64,000 nt of DNA from Bacillus sp. SG-1 (GTDB lineage: Bacteria; Bacillota; Bacilli; Bacillales; Bacillaceae_B): positions 1 through 64,000 of the forward strand of contig NZ_ABCF01000004.1 of the NCBI RefSeq assembly GCF_000181495.1, given 5' to 3'. Made by a program: the position numbers and the translations under genes. The notes below the pieces were generated by a model that was not told the origin of the DNA, did no database searches, and worked only from the letters and a program-made list of their open reading frames with translations. Positions 42,745 through 51,978 of this stretch are shown here, piece by piece. How positions within the stretch are numbered: the first letter of the stretch is position 1; every line of letters begins with the position of its first letter.

Positions 42745-43879
42745 TGTGATCATTGTCGGTGGGGGAATCATCGGCAGTTCTGTCGCCTATCAACAGTCGA
42801 AACAAGGGAAGAAGGTCGTCATTTTAGAAAAAGGGAAACCCGGCTGCGAAGCATCCAGTGCTGCTGCAGGGATGCTGGGTGCACAGGCAGAAATCGATGA
42901 AAGCGATTCCTTACTGAAGCTGGCGCTAAAAAGCAGGAGCATGTTTCCGGTGTTGATTAAAGAATTAGAGGAGCTGACCGGAGTACATACAGGCCTGATC
43001 AACAAAGGAATGTTAAAGGTCGCCGAATCTACCGGAGATGTTGAAAATTTAAAAACACAAGTGGACTATCATACAGGATGGGATCCGGAAGTGACATGGC
43101 TGACTCAGGGAGAGCTTCTTAAGCAGGAATCAGCACTTTCACATAATCTAGCGGGAGGTATGTTCATTCCAAACGATGGACAAGTAATGGCCCCTCAACT
43201 TTCACAGGCTTTTCTTCAAGGTGCTGCAGCCTATGGTGCTGACATCTTTGAGTACAGCGAAGTGGAAGATGTCCTTTATAAAGGGCAGAGGATAAATGGG
43301 GTCAAGACGAGCCAAGGAAACTTTTATGCCGAAACGGTTGTAATCACCAATGGAGCGTGGGCAGGGAAACTGATCAAGAAGACTGGGATCTCACTGGACA
43401 TAATTCCCGTTAAGGGGGAGTGTTTTTCGGTCATTCCCTTGAAACCTCTTATTCGTTCAACTGTTTTTTCTGACAAGGGCTGCTATATCGTCCCGAAAAA
43501 AGACGGAAGGCTCATTGTTGGGGCAACAAGCTATCTCAATAGTTTCGACAAAAGCGTTTCATTAGAAGGGATTTCCCGTTTGTTGGAGAAAGCGATTTCA
43601 CTGATTCCCGATATCCAATACGCCAAATGGGAAAAAGCCTGGGCTGGCATACGACCGCAGAGCGGTGATGGACTCCCTTATATCGGTCCTCACCCCGAAT
43701 GCCGGGGACTGTTCATCGCAGCAGGCCACTATCGTAACGGCATCCTGCTGAGCCCGATAACCGGGAAGATGATCTCCGATATGATTGACAATCAGGCTAC
43801 AGGGGAAGAGCTCAAACTCTATGAATCTTTTAAAATTGATCGAAAAACAGCGACCACATCTCAGGAGGGATACAGATGA
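42728..43879 (+). CDS. thiO: Glycine oxidase
   Basis: ThiO oxidises glycine to dehydroglycine, the imine precursor of the thiazole ring. The 383-residue FAD-dependent protein starts with the dinucleotide-binding motif DVIIVGGGIIGSSVAYQQ. It has SSAAAGMLGAQ and ends with GIRPQSGDGLPYIGPHPE and GHYRNGILLSPITG, typical of the DAO family. It begins inside tenI after GGAG and overlaps thiS by 4 bases (ATGA). Confidence 0.93.
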   Translation: MNNFYDVIIVGGGIIGSSVAYQQSKQGKKVVILEKGKPGCEASSAAAGMLGAQAEIDESDSLLKLALKSRSMFPVLIKELEELTGVHTGLINKGMLKVAESTGDVENLKTQVDYHTGWDPEVTWLTQGELLKQESALSHNLAGGMFIPNDGQVMAPQLSQAFLQGAAAYGADIFEYSEVEDVLYKGQRINGVKTSQGNFYAETVVITNGAWAGKLIKKTGISLDIIPVKGECFSVIPLKPLIRSTVFSDKGCYIVPKKDGRLIVGATSYLNSFDKSVSLEGISRLLEKAISLIPDIQYAKWEKAWAGIRPQSGDGLPYIGPHPECRGLFIAAGHYRNGILLSPITGKMISDMIDNQATGEELKLYESFKIDRKTATTSQEGYR

Positions 43880-44079
43880 ACTTAATTATAAACAGTGATG
43901 AAGTCCAGGTTGATGACTCAGTGAAGACAGTGGAAGATCTTCTTTCCTATTTTCAGTTAGATCAAAAAGTCGCCATTGTCGAGCTGAACAAGGAGATACT
44001 TGAAAAAAGCAAACATGCAGAAGTAAAACTGGCCAATGGCGATGTAGTAGAAATCGTACATTTTGTAGGAGGCGGATGA
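43876..44079 (+). CDS. thiS: Thiamine biosynthesis sulfur carrier ThiS
   Basis: A 67-residue ubiquitin-fold sulfur carrier ending in [10 protein letters not shown]. The C-terminal Gly-Gly is adenylated by ThiF and converted to a thiocarboxylate that donates sulfur to ThiG. CAGGAGGGATAC precedes the ATG. It is coupled to thiO and 1 bp from thiG. Confidence 0.93.
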   Translation: MNLIINSDEVQVDDSVKTVEDLLSYFQLDQKVAIVELNKEILEKSKHAEVKLANGDVVEIVHFVGGG

Positions 44080-44080
44080 T

Positions 44081-44848
44081 ATGTTGAAAATTGGTTCTTA
44101 TGAATTTCAATCAAGATTGTTGTTAGGTACGGGGAAATACCCTGACTTTGATATTCAAAAGAGGGCGGTCGATGTTTCTGAAACGGAAGTGCTGACCTTT
44201 TCGGTGCGGAGAATGAATATTTTCGAACCGAACCAGCCCAATTTCCTTGAAAAGCTGGACATTGAAAAATACACCCTGCTTCCGAATACAGCAGGAGCCA
44301 AAACAGCTGAAGAGGCTGTTCGGACCGCAAAACTTGCCAGAGCTTCCGGCTTATGTGACATGATCAAGGTGGAAGTAATCGGAGACTTCAAAACACTCCT
44401 GCCGGATCCGATTGAAACATTGAAAGCAACAGAGGAACTTTTAAAAGAAGGCTTTACCGTACTTCCATATACCTCTGATGATGTCCTTCTTGCGAAAAGG
44501 CTTCAGGAAATGGGTGCTCATGCGATTATGCCGGGAGCATCTCCAATCGGTTCAGGCCAAGGGATCATTAACCCGCTCAATTTGAGTTTTATCATTGAGC
44601 AAGCAACAGTGCCGGTCATCGTGGATGCAGGAATCGGGTCACCGGCGGATGCCGCTTATGCGATGGAACTCGGAGCTGATGGTGTGCTATTGAATACTGC
44701 CGTTTCTGCTGCAAATGATCCAGTAAAGATGGCAGAAGCAATGAAACTGGCCATTGAAGCAGGAAGACTCGGGTATGAAGCCGGCAGGATTCCTAAGAAG
44801 CGCTATGCAACCGCAAGCAGTCCAATGGAAGGGATGAGCACTGTTTGA
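44081..44848 (+). CDS. thiG: Thiazole synthase
   Basis: ThiG condenses deoxyxylulose-5-phosphate, dehydroglycine and ThiS thiocarboxylate to the thiazole phosphate. The 255-residue TIM-barrel protein has [11 protein letters not shown], then the Schiff-base lysine in [11 protein letters not shown]. The phosphate-binding glycines are in [13 protein letters not shown], and it ends ASSPMEGM. The conserved early motif reads [10 protein letters not shown] where most family members have AVRR. It overlaps thiF by 4 bases. Confidence 0.94.
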   Translation: MLKIGSYEFQSRLLLGTGKYPDFDIQKRAVDVSETEVLTFSVRRMNIFEPNQPNFLEKLDIEKYTLLPNTAGAKTAEEAVRTAKLARASGLCDMIKVEVIGDFKTLLPDPIETLKATEELLKEGFTVLPYTSDDVLLAKRLQEMGAHAIMPGASPIGSGQGIINPLNLSFIIEQATVPVIVDAGIGSPADAAYAMELGADGVLLNTAVSAANDPVKMAEAMKLAIEAGRLGYEAGRIPKKRYATASSPMEGMSTV

Positions 44849-45864
44849 ACGACCGTTATTCGAGACAAGAACTATTCAGCAAAATAGGCACGGAAGGCCA
44901 GAGAAAGCTTTCTGAAAAACATGTACTGATTGTCGGCGCAGGAGCCCTCGGAAGCGGAAATGCAGAAGCACTAGTTCGTGCTGGCGTCGGCAAGGTGACC
45001 ATCATTGACAGGGATTATGTTGAATGGAGCAACCTCCAGCGCCAACAGCTGTATACAGAACAGGATGCAGCCGAACGCATCCCAAAGGCTGCCGCTGCAC
45101 AGAAAAGATTAAGGCAGATTAATTCCTCCATCACCATAGAAGCAATTGTAGCGGATGCCGGAGTTCAGGAATTGGAAAATCTCCACAGGGATGTCGATGT
45201 CATTTTGGATGCCACCGATAACTTTGACACCCGGATGATCATCAATGATATCTCACAGAAATTCAGCATCCCGTGGATATACGGTGCTTGTGTCGGCAGC
45301 TATGGCATCTGCTATACGATTGTCCCTGGAGAGACCCCTTGTTTGCACTGCCTGCTTGAAAGTGTGCCGCTCGGTGGTGCCACATGCGATACAGCAGGGA
45401 TCATCAGTCCGGCAGTGGGCATGGTTGTCAGTTACCAGACCGTTGAAGTGTTGAAGCTGCTTGTCGGGGACCATGACAAAATCAGAAAGAAGCTTATCAC
45501 CTTTGATTTATGGCAGAATCAGCAATCAGCCATTTCAGCAGCAAGTTTAAAAAAACCGGGATGCCTTTCCTGTGGAAGCAAACCAACTTATCCATTCCTC
45601 AGCTATGAAAACCAAACGAAAGCTGCTGTGCTCTGTGGAAGGAACACGGTTCAAATACGGCCGCAGACAAAGGGAGAAAGAAACCTGGAGAAGCTGGCTG
45701 ACATGCTGGCGAAGACCGGTGGAAAAGTAGAAAGGAATCCTTTTCTGCTTTCCTATGAAACTTCAAATCATCGTTTAGTCGTTTTCAAAGATGGGCGTGT
45801 ACTCATCCATGGAATCAAAGATATTACTGAAGCTAAAAAGGTTTATCACCGCTATTTAGGATAA
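44845..45864 (+). CDS. thiF: ThiF/MoeB-type adenylyltransferase
   Basis: A 339-residue E1-like enzyme that adenylates the C-terminus of ThiS. It starts at TTG within thiG ([19 protein letters not shown]) and has the nucleotide-binding motif [15 protein letters not shown], the [11 protein letters not shown] region and zinc-binding cysteines ([10 protein letters not shown], then GCLSCGS). A long C-terminal extension (about 270-339) follows the zinc site. It is the last gene of the operon; thiD, which follows in B. subtilis, is not here. A terminator follows. Confidence 0.9.
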   Translation: MNDRYSRQELFSKIGTEGQRKLSEKHVLIVGAGALGSGNAEALVRAGVGKVTIIDRDYVEWSNLQRQQLYTEQDAAERIPKAAAAQKRLRQINSSITIEAIVADAGVQELENLHRDVDVILDATDNFDTRMIINDISQKFSIPWIYGACVGSYGICYTIVPGETPCLHCLLESVPLGGATCDTAGIISPAVGMVVSYQTVEVLKLLVGDHDKIRKKLITFDLWQNQQSAISAASLKKPGCLSCGSKPTYPFLSYENQTKAAVLCGRNTVQIRPQTKGERNLEKLADMLAKTGGKVERNPFLLSYETSNHRLVVFKDGRVLIHGIKDITEAKKVYHRYLG

Positions 45865-45879
45865 AAACTCGAAAGTAAA

Positions 45880-45916
45880 TAGAACCGTGTTTCCATTATG
45901 GAGCACGGTTTTTTCT
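45880..45916 (+). terminator. Terminator of the thi operon
   Basis: AACCGTGTTTCCAT and ATGGAGCACGGTT pair, followed by T6, 16 bp after thiF. Confidence 0.85.
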
Positions 45917-46048
45917 ATAATTCTTATTTAGCAGAAAATCACTTTTCACTTACATAATAAAATCTTCTCTGAAAATTTTGTCAATCAATGAAACAATTCC
46001 TTGCCAATACTCGTCTAAATAGTGAATATTGAGAAGGAGAGGATAGAT

Positions 46049-46264
46049 TTGACTACTAACCAAAAAAGAACCGTCCTGCTTTTGATGCTTGTTTCAACAT
46101 TTATAGGAATTGTGATCAGACTTTTCCATGTGAGCCGTTCAACACATGAACTTGTATCGTTCCATAGCCTTGATATCCTCATTTTATTTATTATCATGGC
46201 CTTTAGCGGCGGCGGACTCCTTCTGATGAAACCAGTACTATATCCTGCAAGAAGGGAAAGGTAA
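46049..46264 (+). CDS. Small two-helix membrane protein, 71 aa
   Basis: Two transmembrane helices (TVLLLMLVSTFIGIVIRLF and LDILILFIIMAFSGGGLLLM) and a short basic C-terminus. TTG 46049 is chosen with AAGGAGAGG 6 bp upstream; an in-frame GTG at 46022 precedes that site. It is followed 5 bp later by the HIT protein gene, so the two are probably co-expressed. The family is not recognised. Confidence 0.65.
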   Translation: MTTNQKRTVLLLMLVSTFIGIVIRLFHVSRSTHELVSFHSLDILILFIIMAFSGGGLLLMKPVLYPARRER

Positions 46265-46269
46265 ATAAC

Positions 46270-46602
46270 ATGACAAATGATTTTTATTGTGATGAAGTTT
46301 TAAGTGGAAACACAGAAGTAGATAAAGTGAAAGAAACAGAAGATGTATTGGCTTATCACCATACTAAACCATTCTATCCTGTACATATCGTAGCCATCCC
46401 AAAGAAACATATCTCTTCCCTGATCACCCTGGAAGAAAGTGACCATTCTTTGCTGCTGGAACTCATGCTTGTCATCAAAGAAGTTGCTGCAGAGGTAACA
46501 GAAAAACATGGCTCCTGCAAAGTGATAACCAACATGGGTGAATACCAGGATTCAAAACACCTTCACTGGCATATCGTGACGGGAGACCCATTGAACAATT
46601 AG
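46270..46602 (+). CDS. HIT domain protein
   Basis: A 110-residue histidine-triad protein. The active-site motif HLHWHIVTGD (H-x-H-x-H-x) is at the C-terminus, with the family segment PFYPVHIVAIPKKHISSL in the middle. HIT proteins hydrolyse nucleoside phosphoramidates and related nucleotides. The typical N-terminal zinc cysteines are absent. It begins 5 bp after the small membrane-protein gene. Confidence 0.85.
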   Translation: MTNDFYCDEVLSGNTEVDKVKETEDVLAYHHTKPFYPVHIVAIPKKHISSLITLEESDHSLLLELMLVIKEVAAEVTEKHGSCKVITNMGEYQDSKHLHWHIVTGDPLNN

Positions 46603-46837
46603 TTTCTGACATCAGGAGATTAAGTACTGCCGGATGTTTTCTTTTTGTGATTTTCCCTTGGAGTATTGAGTCACAATACCTCTACATTAATGTAAAAGGA
46701 TACCTAAGATAAAAATATTCTTTGAACATACTGATAATATAATGAATATTCTGGATAAAAAGGTGTTTTTTTAAAGAATCAGGTTGACTTCACTGAGAAT
46801 ATGCTATATATTAATACAAAATTTATAAGAAAAACGT

Positions 46838-47082
46838 TGATAAGGACATGAGTTTTTTCTATCCGGTTCACAGAGAGGGAAGCCACGGCTGCAAACTTCC
46901 CAACCCTGAGAAAATACTTACCGCCTTGGAGTTGTATTGATGAAATCCCAGTATTCAATACCGTACTGCTGCGATAAAGCACCTAAAGCTGCCAAGTTTC
47001 ACTATTGGCGGGAAGCTGGGTGGAACCACGGGTCCAAAGCACACTCGTCCCTTTTACAGGGATGGGTGTGTTTTTTATTTTC
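46838..47082 (+). ncRNA. T-box leader 1 (threonine) upstream of thrS
   Basis: It contains the T-box sequence GCTGGGTGGAACCACGGG, preceded by the stem I region, and a terminator (ACACTCGTCCCTTTTACAGG and GATGGGTGTGTTTTTT). The likely specifier is ACC (46920-46922), a Thr codon, in the context ACTTACCGCC, the same as in the second copy. It senses uncharged tRNA-Thr. Confidence 0.9.
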
Positions 47083-47099
47083 AAAAATTAAATAAAACA

Positions 47100-47347
47100 A
47101 AGTGATGACAAGGACATGAGTTTTTCTTACCGGTTCACAGAGAGGGAAGGCCAGGCTGAAAGCTTCCCAACGCAGAAGAGAACACTTACCGCCTTTGAGC
47201 CGTGTTGGTGAACCCGCTAGTAACCAATGCCGCAGAAGCTGCGATAAAGCGAAACGAAGCCGCCATTTCATTTGGCGGGAAGCTGGGTGGAACCACGGGC
47301 CAACACACACTCGTCCCTTTTTACAGGGATGGGTGTGTTTTTTATTT
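47100..47347 (+). ncRNA. T-box leader 2 (threonine) upstream of thrS
   Basis: A second, highly similar T-box: AGAGAGGGAAGGCCAGG, specifier ACC (47188-47190) in ACTTACCGCC, T-box GCTGGGTGGAACCACGGG, then a terminator (ACACTCGTCCC/GGGATGGGTGT, then T6). The tandem pair should tighten the response to Thr-tRNA charging. Confidence 0.92.
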
Positions 47348-47374
47348 ACTAAATTATGTGGGAGTGGGATGAAC

Positions 47375-49312
47375 ATGGCACACAAGGAAATCATCATCAA
47401 GTTTCCAGACGGAAAAGAAAAAAATTACCCGGCAGGAGTTTCACTGGCTGAAATTGCTCAATCGATCAGCCCCAGCTTGAAGAAAAGATCGGCAGGGGGC
47501 AAAGTGAATGGAGTTCTGTTTGATTTGAACAGGAGGATTGAAGAAGATGCCTCAATTGAACTACTGTCCTTGCAATCAGAAGAAGGGGTGAAGATGATGA
47601 GACACAGCGCCGCCCATATCCTCGCTCAAGCGGTGCAACGTTTGTATGGAAACGTCCAACTAGGCGTTGGTCCTGTCATTGACAACGGTTTTTATTACGA
47701 TTTAGACCTCGAAAAGAGTCTTTCTCAATCTGATTTGGTGGAGATTGAAAAGGAAATGAAGAATATCATCTCTGAAAACCATCCGATAAGTCGGGAAGAA
47801 CTATCCAGAAAAGAGGCCGAATCCCTGTTTTCCTCAGATCCATTGAAAGTGGAATTAATTGAGGATATTCCAGAGGATGAAACACTCTCTGTATACAGGC
47901 AAGGCGAATTTGTTGACTTATGCAGAGGGCCGCATCTTCCATCAACTGGAATGGTCAAAGCCTTCAAGTTAACTCATGTGTCAGGAGCGTACTGGCGGGG
48001 AGACAGCAATAACAAGGTCCTGCAGCGTGTTTACGGTGTCGCTTTCCCTTCACAGGAAGAATTGGATGAGTATTTCCTCTTCCTTGAGGAAGCACAAAAA
48101 CGGAACCATCGTAAGCTCGGTAACGAGTTGGAGTTGTTCATGTTCTCTGAAGAAGCTCCCGGAATGCCATTTTATTTAAATAACGGCCAAAAGATCCGAA
48201 ATGAACTGGAGTCCTTTTTAAGACAGATTCAGAATTCCTTTGACTATGAGGAAGTACGTACACCCATCATGATGAACCGCAAGCTTTGGGAGCAATCGGG
48301 CCATTGGGAGCATTATAAGGAAAATATGTATTTTTCCGAAGTGGACGATCAGAGCTTTGCCCTTAAACCGATGAACTGTCCGGGACATATGCTGATCTTT
48401 AAAGATAAACTCCATTCGTATCGCGATCTTCCCATTAGAATGGCTGAATTCGGGCAGGTTCATCGCCATGAGTTCAGCGGGGCATTGAACGGCATGTTAA
48501 GAGTGAGGACTTTCTGTCAGGATGACGCCCATATTTTTGTTACTCCCGATCAAATTGAAGAGGAAATCACTTCCGCTCTAAAGCTGATTGATCATGTTTA
48601 CCGTACTTTTGGCTTTAATTATGATATTGAGCTCTCAACTCGGCCGGAAGATTACATGGGAGAAGAAGCTCTTTGGGACAAAGCAGAAGGCTCACTCAAA
48701 AATGTCTTAACTAAATTAGGTTACAGTTTTTCTATTAATGAAGGAGATGGGGCCTTCTATGGACCGAAAATTGATATCCATATCAAAGACGCTTTGAAAC
48801 GGAGCCACCAATGCGCAACTGTACAGCTTGATTTCCAGATGCCTGAGAAATTCGAACTTCACTACATTGATGAAAATAACCAAAAGGTAAGGCCAGTCGT
48901 CATCCACCGTGCTGTTTTTGGTTCAATTGACCGTTTCCTCGGTATCCTGATCGAGCACTTTGCCGGTGCATTCCCGGTTTGGCTTTCACCATTGCAGGTA
49001 AGTGTGATTCCGGTATCAAAAAGGCATCACGGTCAATATTGTGAAGAAATCAGAAGCCGATTGAAAGAGGAAGGCCTTCGTGTGGAATGTGACCTGAGAG
49101 AAGAAAAACTTGGATATAAAATAAGAGAAGCTCAAATGAAAAAAGCTCCATATATCTTAGTAGTGGGGGATAAGGAGCAGGAGAGTCAGACAGTGAATGT
49201 GAGAAGTTATGGAGAACAGAATTCTCAAGAGGAAAAGCTGGAAGAGTTTATTGCCAGAGTAAAACAACAAATAAGAGATAAAAGTCTTAGTTTGGCTCAC
49301 AGTGAGTACTAA
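47375..49312 (+). CDS. thrS: Threonyl-tRNA synthetase
   Basis: A 645-residue class II synthetase. It has an N-terminal TGS domain (MAHKEIIIKFPDGKEKNYP), an editing domain with the zinc-like motif MRHSAAHILAQAVQ and a catalytic core. The core shows motif 2 AEFGQVHRHEFSGALNGMLRVRTF and motif 3 near HRAVFGSIDRFLGILIEHFAG. The C-terminal anticodon-binding domain ends LEEFIARVKQQI. ATG 47375 follows GGAGTGGG; the frame continues upstream through the second T-box but is not coding there. The two-T-box leader resembles that of thrZ-type genes, so it could be either paralogue. Confidence 0.93.
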   Translation: MAHKEIIIKFPDGKEKNYPAGVSLAEIAQSISPSLKKRSAGGKVNGVLFDLNRRIEEDASIELLSLQSEEGVKMMRHSAAHILAQAVQRLYGNVQLGVGPVIDNGFYYDLDLEKSLSQSDLVEIEKEMKNIISENHPISREELSRKEAESLFSSDPLKVELIEDIPEDETLSVYRQGEFVDLCRGPHLPSTGMVKAFKLTHVSGAYWRGDSNNKVLQRVYGVAFPSQEELDEYFLFLEEAQKRNHRKLGNELELFMFSEEAPGMPFYLNNGQKIRNELESFLRQIQNSFDYEEVRTPIMMNRKLWEQSGHWEHYKENMYFSEVDDQSFALKPMNCPGHMLIFKDKLHSYRDLPIRMAEFGQVHRHEFSGALNGMLRVRTFCQDDAHIFVTPDQIEEEITSALKLIDHVYRTFGFNYDIELSTRPEDYMGEEALWDKAEGSLKNVLTKLGYSFSINEGDGAFYGPKIDIHIKDALKRSHQCATVQLDFQMPEKFELHYIDENNQKVRPVVIHRAVFGSIDRFLGILIEHFAGAFPVWLSPLQVSVIPVSKRHHGQYCEEIRSRLKEEGLRVECDLREEKLGYKIREAQMKKAPYILVVGDKEQESQTVNVRSYGEQNSQEEKLEEFIARVKQQIRDKSLSLAHSEY

Positions 49313-49320
49313 CCAACTTT

Positions 49321-49363
49321 TAAAAGGGTATGCCAGTCGATTCCACGCTCATACCCTTTTTTT
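49321..49363 (+). terminator. thrS terminator
   Basis: AAAAGGGTATG and CATACCCTTTT are separated by about 17 nt that may pair further, followed by a T run. Confidence 0.8.
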
Positions 49364-49916
49364 AATTGATACTGCCAACACTCTGCTTTTGCATTCTTTG
49401 TGCATTCTTTGCCCGCGGGCTGTGCTCCTAGACCTTTTCCGGTTATACAACCAATCCATTATTCCCCGTTAGCCTACTAAGCTCTGCAAAATTCCCAGTA
49501 GTGAAGATTCCCCACCACACGCTGCTAGCAGAAATCGTTGATGTACTCGCCCGCGTGAATTCAATTTTCTTTTCTTTTAGAAAATGAAATCCCTCCAAGC
49601 TGATAAACAATGGACATCCTGTAAAGACAACATGATGTTTAATCTACCTTACATCTTTTACTATGAGAATTTTATTAATGAATATCAGTTGATTCAAGTG
49701 GAAGGTGCGGGACGTCCAGTTACGGCGCCAAGCCCTTGGGGTCACCTACATGGACCTGGGAAAGCAGCTATATATATCAAAAGCAACAATGTCTGTGAAA
49801 AGAGCTTTTTCTTTATTATAGTTTGCTACACCCATTCCCTTGTTTAACTGCATGATGACAAGGGAATAGGTGATGAGGACCAGGAAATACACCTTATTAA
49901 AGAGAGGAAGATGAGA
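49364..49916. other. Intergenic gap with family II remnant
   Basis: No gene supported. About 49690-49806 holds a shortened family II repeat: GTGGAAGGTGCGGGACGTCC, then GCAACAATGTCTGTGAAAAG and AGCTTTTT, the last matching a MITE end in reverse. The remaining sequence contains no clear promoter. Confidence 0.5.
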
Positions 49917-50537
49917 ATGGTTAAAGCATTGTTTCTAAATTGCACTTTAAAAGGCGGAAAGGAACAGTCCAATACCGAAGCACTCATGCATGATGTCATT
50001 GATATTATGGATAAGGAAGGAGTTTCTTCAGAAATAGTACGCCTGAGCGAATACTCCATCTCTTACGGAATCACTGCAGATGCAGGTGATGGAGATCAAT
50101 GGCCTGAAATATTTGAAAAAGTAAAAGAAGCAGATATCCTTGTTATCGGAACTCCTATTTGGCTGGGAGAAAAGAGCAGCATTGCGACATTGGCGATTGA
50201 GCGTCTTTACGGTGCAAGCAGTTTTACAAATGATAAAGGCCAGTATCTTTACTATAATAAAGTGGGTGGAGCCATTGTCACCGGAAATGAAGATGGAGCT
50301 AAACAAGCATCTGCTTCCATCATCTACGGACTTTCTCATATTGGATTTACAATACCTCCGAATGTGGATACATATTGGGTGGGAGAAGCCGGTCCAGGCC
50401 CATCTTACATTGAAGCCAACGGCAGCGAAAACGAATTCACCATGCAAAATGCAAAGATCATGGCGTATAACCTGATTCATTTCGCTAGGCTTCTTAAAGA
50501 GCAGCCAATTCCTGCTGAAGGAAATGTCGTAGAATAA
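49917..50537 (+). CDS. Flavodoxin-fold NAD(P)H-dependent FMN reductase family protein
   Basis: A 206-residue flavodoxin-like protein. The N-terminal phosphate-binding region (MVKALFLNCTLKGGKEQSNT) and the flavin-binding loops (VIGTPIWLGEKSS; GGAIVTGNEDGAKQ) match NADPH-dependent FMN reductases and WrbA-like enzymes. The C-terminus carries the family-specific VDTYWVGEAGPGPSY. ATG 49917 is preferred to 49911, which is only 3 bp from the GAGGAAG site. The substrate is unknown. No convincing terminator; a short T run at 50573. Confidence 0.85.
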   Translation: MVKALFLNCTLKGGKEQSNTEALMHDVIDIMDKEGVSSEIVRLSEYSISYGITADAGDGDQWPEIFEKVKEADILVIGTPIWLGEKSSIATLAIERLYGASSFTNDKGQYLYYNKVGGAIVTGNEDGAKQASASIIYGLSHIGFTIPPNVDTYWVGEAGPGPSYIEANGSENEFTMQNAKIMAYNLIHFARLLKEQPIPAEGNVVE

Positions 50538-50699
50538 TAGCCCCTGCGAACGCGCGCAAAAGATCTGTTTTTACATTTTTTTAGGCAGTTCACATTGAAA
50601 TGATCGCTACATTCTATCACCCCCCCTTGAATTCTGAATTGACAGAAAATAACCATTCCCGTAAACTTTTTAGTACAGTGCGGGAAGGCAGGTGTAACT

Positions 50700-51230
50700 A
50701 TGGAATCCAGAATTAGAATGATTCCTGAAGAGGAAGCTGAAGGAAAACTCAAAGAACTCTATGAACGTTTCAATGGAAAAATGGCAAACATTTTAAAAGT
50801 GCATTCGCTGAACCCGAATTCCTTAGATGCCCATCTGAACTACTACAAGGTCATTATGTTTGGTAAATCTCCGCTCAGCCGGAAAACCAGGGAGAGTATT
50901 GCTGTCGTGGTCTCTGCAACCAATGAATGTTTTTACTGAATGGAACATCATGGGGCGGCGCTCCATCTCGTGACTAGAGACGATCATTTGGTTGAAGGAC
51001 TCAAAAGCGACTATAGAAAACTCGAGCTCGATAATAAAACCAAAGCAATGTTTGATTACGCTGTGAAGTTGACCAAAAAACCGCATAGTGTTGAAGATGC
51101 TGATATTGAAACTTTAAGAGAAAACGGCTGCAGTGATGATGAGATATTGGATGTTTGTCAAATCACTTCCTACTTCAACTTTGTCAATCGTATGGCTGAA
51201 GGTCTTGGGGTGAAACTCGAGGATCAATAA
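50700..51230 (+). CDS. AhpD-like (carboxymuconolactone decarboxylase family) protein with in-frame TGA at the second active-site Cys
   Basis: One reading frame of 177 codons is split by a single TGA at 50937-50939. The first part (79 codons) runs to SATNECFY and the second continues MEHHGAALHLVTRDD and ends MAEGLGVKLEDQ. In the AhpD-like peroxidase-related family the active site is E-C-x-x-C followed by HH/H, so the TGA is exactly the second Cys (position 80). It may encode selenocysteine (C-x-x-U), or be a TGC/TGT to TGA nonsense mutation, or an error. No ribosome binding site supports restart at ATG 50940. A 7-bp hairpin with a GGC loop (50950-50966) lies 10 bases after the TGA, a possible SECIS. 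The ATG at 50700 follows GGCAGGTG. Confidence 0.75.
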
Positions 51231-51237
51231 TGAAAGA

Positions 51238-51290
51238 GAGCTGTCTCAGCAGGGGATGAACCCACCCTGAACTGAGGCAGCCTTTTTGTG
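51238..51290 (+). terminator. Rho-independent terminator
   Basis: GCTGTCTCAG and CTGAGGCAGC form the stem, with internal pairing between CAGGGGATG and ACCCTG, followed by T5. It closes the AhpD-like gene. Confidence 0.8.
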
Positions 51291-51344
51291 TAAAGGGGCA
51301 GTAACATTCTGCCTTCTCTTGAATTTCAACCCATATTGAAATAA

Positions 51345-51798
51345 TAGAATATTTTCAATTCAAGACATCAGAAGAGTTTGATTTGTATTTAAATAGAACC
51401 GTTCACAATTATGCAAAAGAGAAGGCTAAGGCGGGAAACTGGTCGAATGAAAAGCATTTGAAAACTCTATAAAAGATTTAGAGCGCCTGCTTCCAACAGA
51501 GAAGAGTCGGAAGATAATTATCTCTATACAATTTTGGATGAGAATACAGCAGCAGGCTCCATCTGGCTGGCCAAAATTCCTGAGGATACAGGATACATTT
51601 ATGACATTCATATTAATCCGGACCAACAGGGAAAAGGCCATGACAAACAAGCTATGAAAGAAATTGGAACCATTGCTAAAGAATTAGATTTTACTAAGAT
51701 TGAATTGTATGTATTCGGCCACAACAAAGTTGCAAAAACCTGTATGAAAACTGGATTATGAAGTTACCAACATCATTATGGCTAAAAATCTTACTTAA
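51345..51798 (+). pseudogene. GNAT acetyltransferase remnant
   Basis: Fragments in different frames give an interrupted GNAT protein. The first, near 51345-51450, reads TSEEFDLYLNRTVHNYAKEK. The second (51534-51761) has SIWLAKIPEDTGYIYDIHINPDQQGKGHDKQAM, with the acetyl-CoA loop Q-x-x-G-x-G/H. The third reads YEVTNIIMAKNLT to the stop at 51796-51798. At least two frameshifts separate them, and no start codon or ribosome binding site is intact. Decayed acetyltransferase. Confidence 0.75.
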
Positions 51799-51802
51799 GA
51801 AA

Positions 51803-51880
51803 GGCTTTTTTTTAAACTTTGTTGCTAATTACTATAAATTTCAAAACAATATAGTCATAATTCACAGAACGAAAACAGCC
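51803..51880. mobile_element. Internally deleted MITE family I remnant
   Basis: Both ends are recognisable (GGCTTTTTTTTAAACTTTGTTGC and ACGAAAACAGCC) but only 78 bp remain. No matching target duplication is visible (TTAAGAAA left, AAATGAGT right). Confidence 0.7.
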
Positions 51881-51888
51881 AAATGAGT

Positions 51889-51922
51889 AGCCACCAGTAC
51901 CAGAACTGGTGGCTTTTTCTTG
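51889..51922 (+). terminator. Rho-independent terminator
   Basis: AGCCACCAGT and ACTGGTGGCT pair around ACCAGA-like loop sequence, followed by T5. It lies directly after the MITE remnant and before the membrane-protein pair. Confidence 0.75.
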
Positions 51923-51978
51923 TTTTTTGATAAAATCACCGTTTCTACAAATACTAAGGACTAATCAAGAAAAAGGGA

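Noticed and set aside
47195-47374. N-terminal extension of ThrS
   Set aside because: The frame lies inside the second T-box leader; the GGAGTGGG site and family alignment put the start at 47375.
50940-51230. Independent gene for the second part of the AhpD-like protein
   Set aside because: There is no ribosome binding site before ATG 50940, and the frame is continuous with the upstream part apart from the TGA.
51800-51880. Complete MITE with target duplication
   Set aside because: Only 78 bp remain and the flanks TTAAGAAA and AAATGAGT do not match.
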